Origin: Clostridiales bacterium
GTDB taxonomy: Bacteria; Bacillota; Clostridia; Christensenellales; Borkfalkiaceae
Length of the DNA stretch: 6,403 nt
Direction: 5' to 3'
Assembly (NCBI GenBank): GCA_003503945.1
Contig: DOCD01000161.1
Location: 1-6,403 of the forward strand
The notes under the pieces were generated by a model. That model was not told the origin of the DNA, ran no database searches, and saw only the letters and a program-made list of their open reading frames with translations. Positions 4,885 to 6,403 of the stretch are shown piece by piece. Both the position numbers and the translations under genes were made by a program. Numbering within the stretch: the first letter of the stretch is position 1; every line of letters starts with the position of its first letter.

Positions 4885-6140
4885 CCACTGCGGAAATTCT
4901 TGAAAATGCCGGACGAATAAAAAATACCGTTGCTTTAATGTCAACCGAACAAAAAAATGCAGCGCTTATAAAGATGGCTGAGGCCATTGATGAAGAAAAA
5001 GACGCAATTTTGCGTGCAAATAGTGTCGATTTGAGCAATATGCAAGGTATTATGTCAGACGTAATGCTTGATAGATTGACGCTTACGGAACAAAGAATAC
5101 GTTCTATGGCCGAAAATATGCGTGCGTTGGCAAAAGTGCCCGACCCTATCGGCGTAACGCTTGACGAGTATGAAACTTGTAGTGGTTTACGCATAAAAAA
5201 GGTTTCTGTACCGATAGGAGTAATTGCGTTGATATACGAATGTAGACCCAACGTGACCGCCGACGCCGCGGCTATGACGCTTAAAACAGGCAACGTATGT
5301 ATACTGAAAATCGGTAAGGAAGCGTACGGTTCTGCCCGCGCTATCGTAAGCGCCATGCGAAAGGGCTTGAAAAGGGCGGGCGTTTCGCAGAATGTTTTAA
5401 ATCTTATAGAGGATACTTCGCGTAATGCCGCAAACGAGCTTATGGCTGCCGTCGGATATGTGGATTTGCTTATCCCGCGAGGAGGAAAAGGGCTGATTGA
5501 CGCTTGTGTAAAAAACGCAAAAGTTCCGTGCATTCAGACGGGGACCGGAATTTGTCACGTTTATGTGGACGAATACGCCGACATCGAAAAGGCGTTGAAT
5601 ATAATTGAAAACGCTAAATGCAGCAGACCTTCGGTGTGCAATGCAATGGAGGTTTTACTGTTGCATAAAAATATTGCCGTACGGTTTTTGCCAGTTTTAT
5701 ATAAAAGGTTGGTGTCAGACAGAAAGGAAAATCCTGTTAAGCTCAAACTCGATAATCGGTCTTTTGAAATTCTGGGCGGCAGACATAATTGCTTTTCCGC
5801 TGAAGAAAACGATTTCGATACAGAATTCCTTGATTACGTAATGGCGATTAAAATAGTGGATTCGGTCAAGGATGCAGCTTTGCATATATCGGCGCATTCA
5901 ACGGGACACAGCGACTGTATTGTGACGGAGAATGAGGAAAATTCGAAATCATTTACGCGGTTGGTCGACAGTGCTGCGGTCTACGTAAACGCTTCGACGC
6001 GTTTCACGGATGGCGGAGAGTTCGGAATGTGCGGTGAAATAGGTATTTCTACACAGAAGTTACACGCAAGGGGCCCTATGGGGCTTAAAGAGCTGACTTC
6101 GTATAAGTACGTAATTGTCGGCAACGGTAACGTCAGATAG
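4881..6140 (+). CDS. proA: Glutamate-5-semialdehyde dehydrogenase (gamma-glutamyl phosphate reductase)
   Basis: The 419-residue protein is full length for the family and reduces gamma-glutamyl phosphate with NADPH to glutamate semialdehyde, which cyclises to pyrroline-5-carboxylate. Visible marks are VPIGVIALIYECRPNVT (110-126) and LKIGKEA (142-148) in the nucleotide-binding domain. The catalytic cysteine is in KCSRPSVCNAMEVLL, at Cys253. The C-terminal signature GISTQKLHARGPMGLKELTSYKY is also present. One variation is FGMCGEIG, where FGFGAEIG is common. The ATG at 4881 lies within the last codons of proB. The third gene, proC, is not adjacent; 3' of proA come a tiny frame and the tRNA-Arg promoter, with no clear terminator. 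Confidence 0.97.
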   Translation: MTTAEILENAGRIKNTVALMSTEQKNAALIKMAEAIDEEKDAILRANSVDLSNMQGIMSDVMLDRLTLTEQRIRSMAENMRALAKVPDPIGVTLDEYETCSGLRIKKVSVPIGVIALIYECRPNVTADAAAMTLKTGNVCILKIGKEAYGSARAIVSAMRKGLKRAGVSQNVLNLIEDTSRNAANELMAAVGYVDLLIPRGGKGLIDACVKNAKVPCIQTGTGICHVYVDEYADIEKALNIIENAKCSRPSVCNAMEVLLLHKNIAVRFLPVLYKRLVSDRKENPVKLKLDNRSFEILGGRHNCFSAEENDFDTEFLDYVMAIKIVDSVKDAALHISAHSTGHSDCIVTENEENSKSFTRLVDSAAVYVNASTRFTDGGEFGMCGEIGISTQKLHARGPMGLKELTSYKYVIVGNGNVR

Positions 6141-6149
6141 GGGGTTTAA

Positions 6150-6203
6150 ATGAAAAAATTACCGAACTTTACCGCAAAACAATTGATTTTTTTATTATTT
6201 TAA
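6150..6203 (+). CDS. 17-residue reading frame after proA (doubtful)
   Basis: An ATG nine bases after the proA stop encodes MKKLPNFTAKQLIFLLF and then TAA. AGGGGG overlapping the proA stop is a good ribosome site seven bases upstream, which is the main reason to list it. The peptide has a basic start and a hydrophobic end, like the front of a signal or membrane segment. It may be a small membrane peptide, the remnant of a gene lost when the tRNA-Arg locus arrived, or chance. Its last codons overlap the tRNA-Arg promoter. Confidence 0.25.
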   Translation: MKKLPNFTAKQLIFLLF

Positions 6204-6211
6204 TGTAATAT
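6183..6211 (+). promoter_or_regulatory. Promoter of the tRNA-Arg locus
   Basis: TTGATT (6183-6188) and TAATAT (6206-6211) are separated by 17 bases. Initiation near 6218 would start about 12 bases before the first tRNA-like unit. As in the Gly locus, the aberrant copy comes first. Confidence 0.55.
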
Positions 6212-6229
6212 AAATATACTTGTCGAAAA

Positions 6230-6350
6230 GTTTCCGTAGTTAAATGGATATAACAGCCCCCTCCTAAGGGGCCGTTCCGGGTTCGCGCGAGCGTAGCGAC
6301 GCTCTGCCGAGGGTTCCCCGAGGGAAACGGCAGATTCCCGGCGTGGGAAG
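6230..6350 (+). pseudogene. Aberrant tRNA-Arg(CCT) copy with a 48-base T-loop insert and defective acceptor
   Basis: The 5' part is a standard tRNA-Arg. The D-arm GTTAAATGGATATAAC equals that of E. coli tRNA-Arg(CCT). The anticodon stem GCCCC/GGGGC holds loop CTCCTAA with anticodon CCT at 6263-6265 (reads AGG). The T-stem CCGGG (6277-6281) pairs with CCCGG (6337-6341). The T-loop TTCG (6282-6285) is followed by a 48-base insert (6286-6333) before ATT (6334-6336). Removing the insert restores a canonical loop, TTCGATT. The acceptor strand is poor: GTTTCCG (6230-6236) faces CGTGGGA (6342-6348), with only two Watson-Crick pairs, and no CCA follows. TTCCC (6335-6339) can instead pair with GGGAA (6345-6349). 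It is probably not chargeable: a pseudogene, element-hit tRNA or tRNA-like leader. Confidence 0.85.
6286..6333 (+). repeat. Palindromic T-loop insert, Arg copy
   Basis: Two hairpins in 48 bases. The first is GAGCGT-AGCG-ACGCTC (6289-6304). The second is an imperfect palindrome with CTGCCG (6304-6309)/CGGCAG (6328-6333) and TTCCC (6314-6318)/GGGAA (6322-6326) around loop CGA, with bulge AGGG against A. The palindrome arms are identical to those at 3949-3981; the loop and the left hairpin differ, as expected for a family of elements under pairing constraint. Confidence 0.8.
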
Positions 6351-6377
6351 AGAACCCGAAAAAAAGATAATTTCAAT

Positions 6378-6403
6378 GCTTCCGTAGTTAAATGGATATA
6401 ACA
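6378..6403 (+). tRNA. tRNA-Arg(CCT), 5' end only (cut by the window edge)
   Basis: The last 26 bases, from acceptor strand GCTTCCG through the D-arm, match the first copy at 6230-6255 with a single difference at position 2 (C here, T there). By analogy with the Gly locus this is probably the functional copy, but the anticodon and 3' end are outside the window, so isotype and integrity are inferred. It follows the first copy after an A-rich spacer (6356-6377). Confidence 0.7.

Noticed and set aside
4802..5533. Long minus-strand open frame inside proB-proA
   Set aside because: It lies opposite two well-supported genes, has no ribosome site and its translation resembles no protein; it is a shadow of proA codon usage.
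6286..6333. Archaeal-type spliced tRNA intron
   Set aside because: The window is bacterial by gene content, the acceptor end is defective and CCA is absent, and I cannot place a clear bulge-helix-bulge motif at the junctions.

Overview
The window looks like a chromosomal segment of a low-to-mid GC Firmicute, probably a Clostridia-type bacterium. Pointers are the M24 peptidase followed by efp, GGAGG-type ribosome sites, TTG use as a start, AT-rich sigma-A-like promoters, and several hairpin-plus-T-run terminators. No species can be named from the sequence alone.

Layout: (1) 1-1738, a plus-strand cluster with the 3' part of an Xaa-Pro aminopeptidase gene, efp and dtd, closed by an intrinsic terminator. 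(2) 1747-2289, a small gene resembling the DUF5662 family. It converges on (3) 2308-3561, a minus-strand gene for a 417-residue protein with ferritin-like metal-ligand patterns; a strong hairpin that can end transcription both ways separates the two. (4) 3627-4050, a tRNA-Gly(CCC) locus with its own promoter. It holds one complete tRNA flanked by two aberrant tRNA-derived units, and two terminators. (5) 4072-6140, a proB-proA operon for the first two steps of proline synthesis, with overlapping stop and start codons. (6) 6183-6403, a second tRNA locus, tRNA-Arg(CCT). It starts with an aberrant tRNA whose T-loop carries an insert, followed by the first 26 bases of a second copy cut by the window edge.

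The most unusual feature is shared by the two tRNA loci. In three tRNA-derived units the T-loop is broken at the same point, between G57 and A58 (after TTCG or its equivalent), by 26-49 bases of hairpin-forming DNA. Two of these inserts, one in the Gly locus and one in the Arg locus, share an imperfect palindrome with identical arms (CTGCCGAGGGTTCCC ... GGGAAACGGCAGA). In both loci the first, promoter-proximal tRNA copy has the insert, lacks an encoded CCA and has a mismatched acceptor stem; an A-rich spacer and a clean copy of the same tRNA follow. This could be a small palindromic mobile element specific for tRNA T-loops, or a conserved arrangement of decoy or leader tRNA-like RNAs. The sequence alone cannot decide between them.

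The protein genes are mostly ordinary housekeeping functions: peptide turnover, translation elongation at proline stretches, D-aminoacyl-tRNA clearance and proline synthesis.
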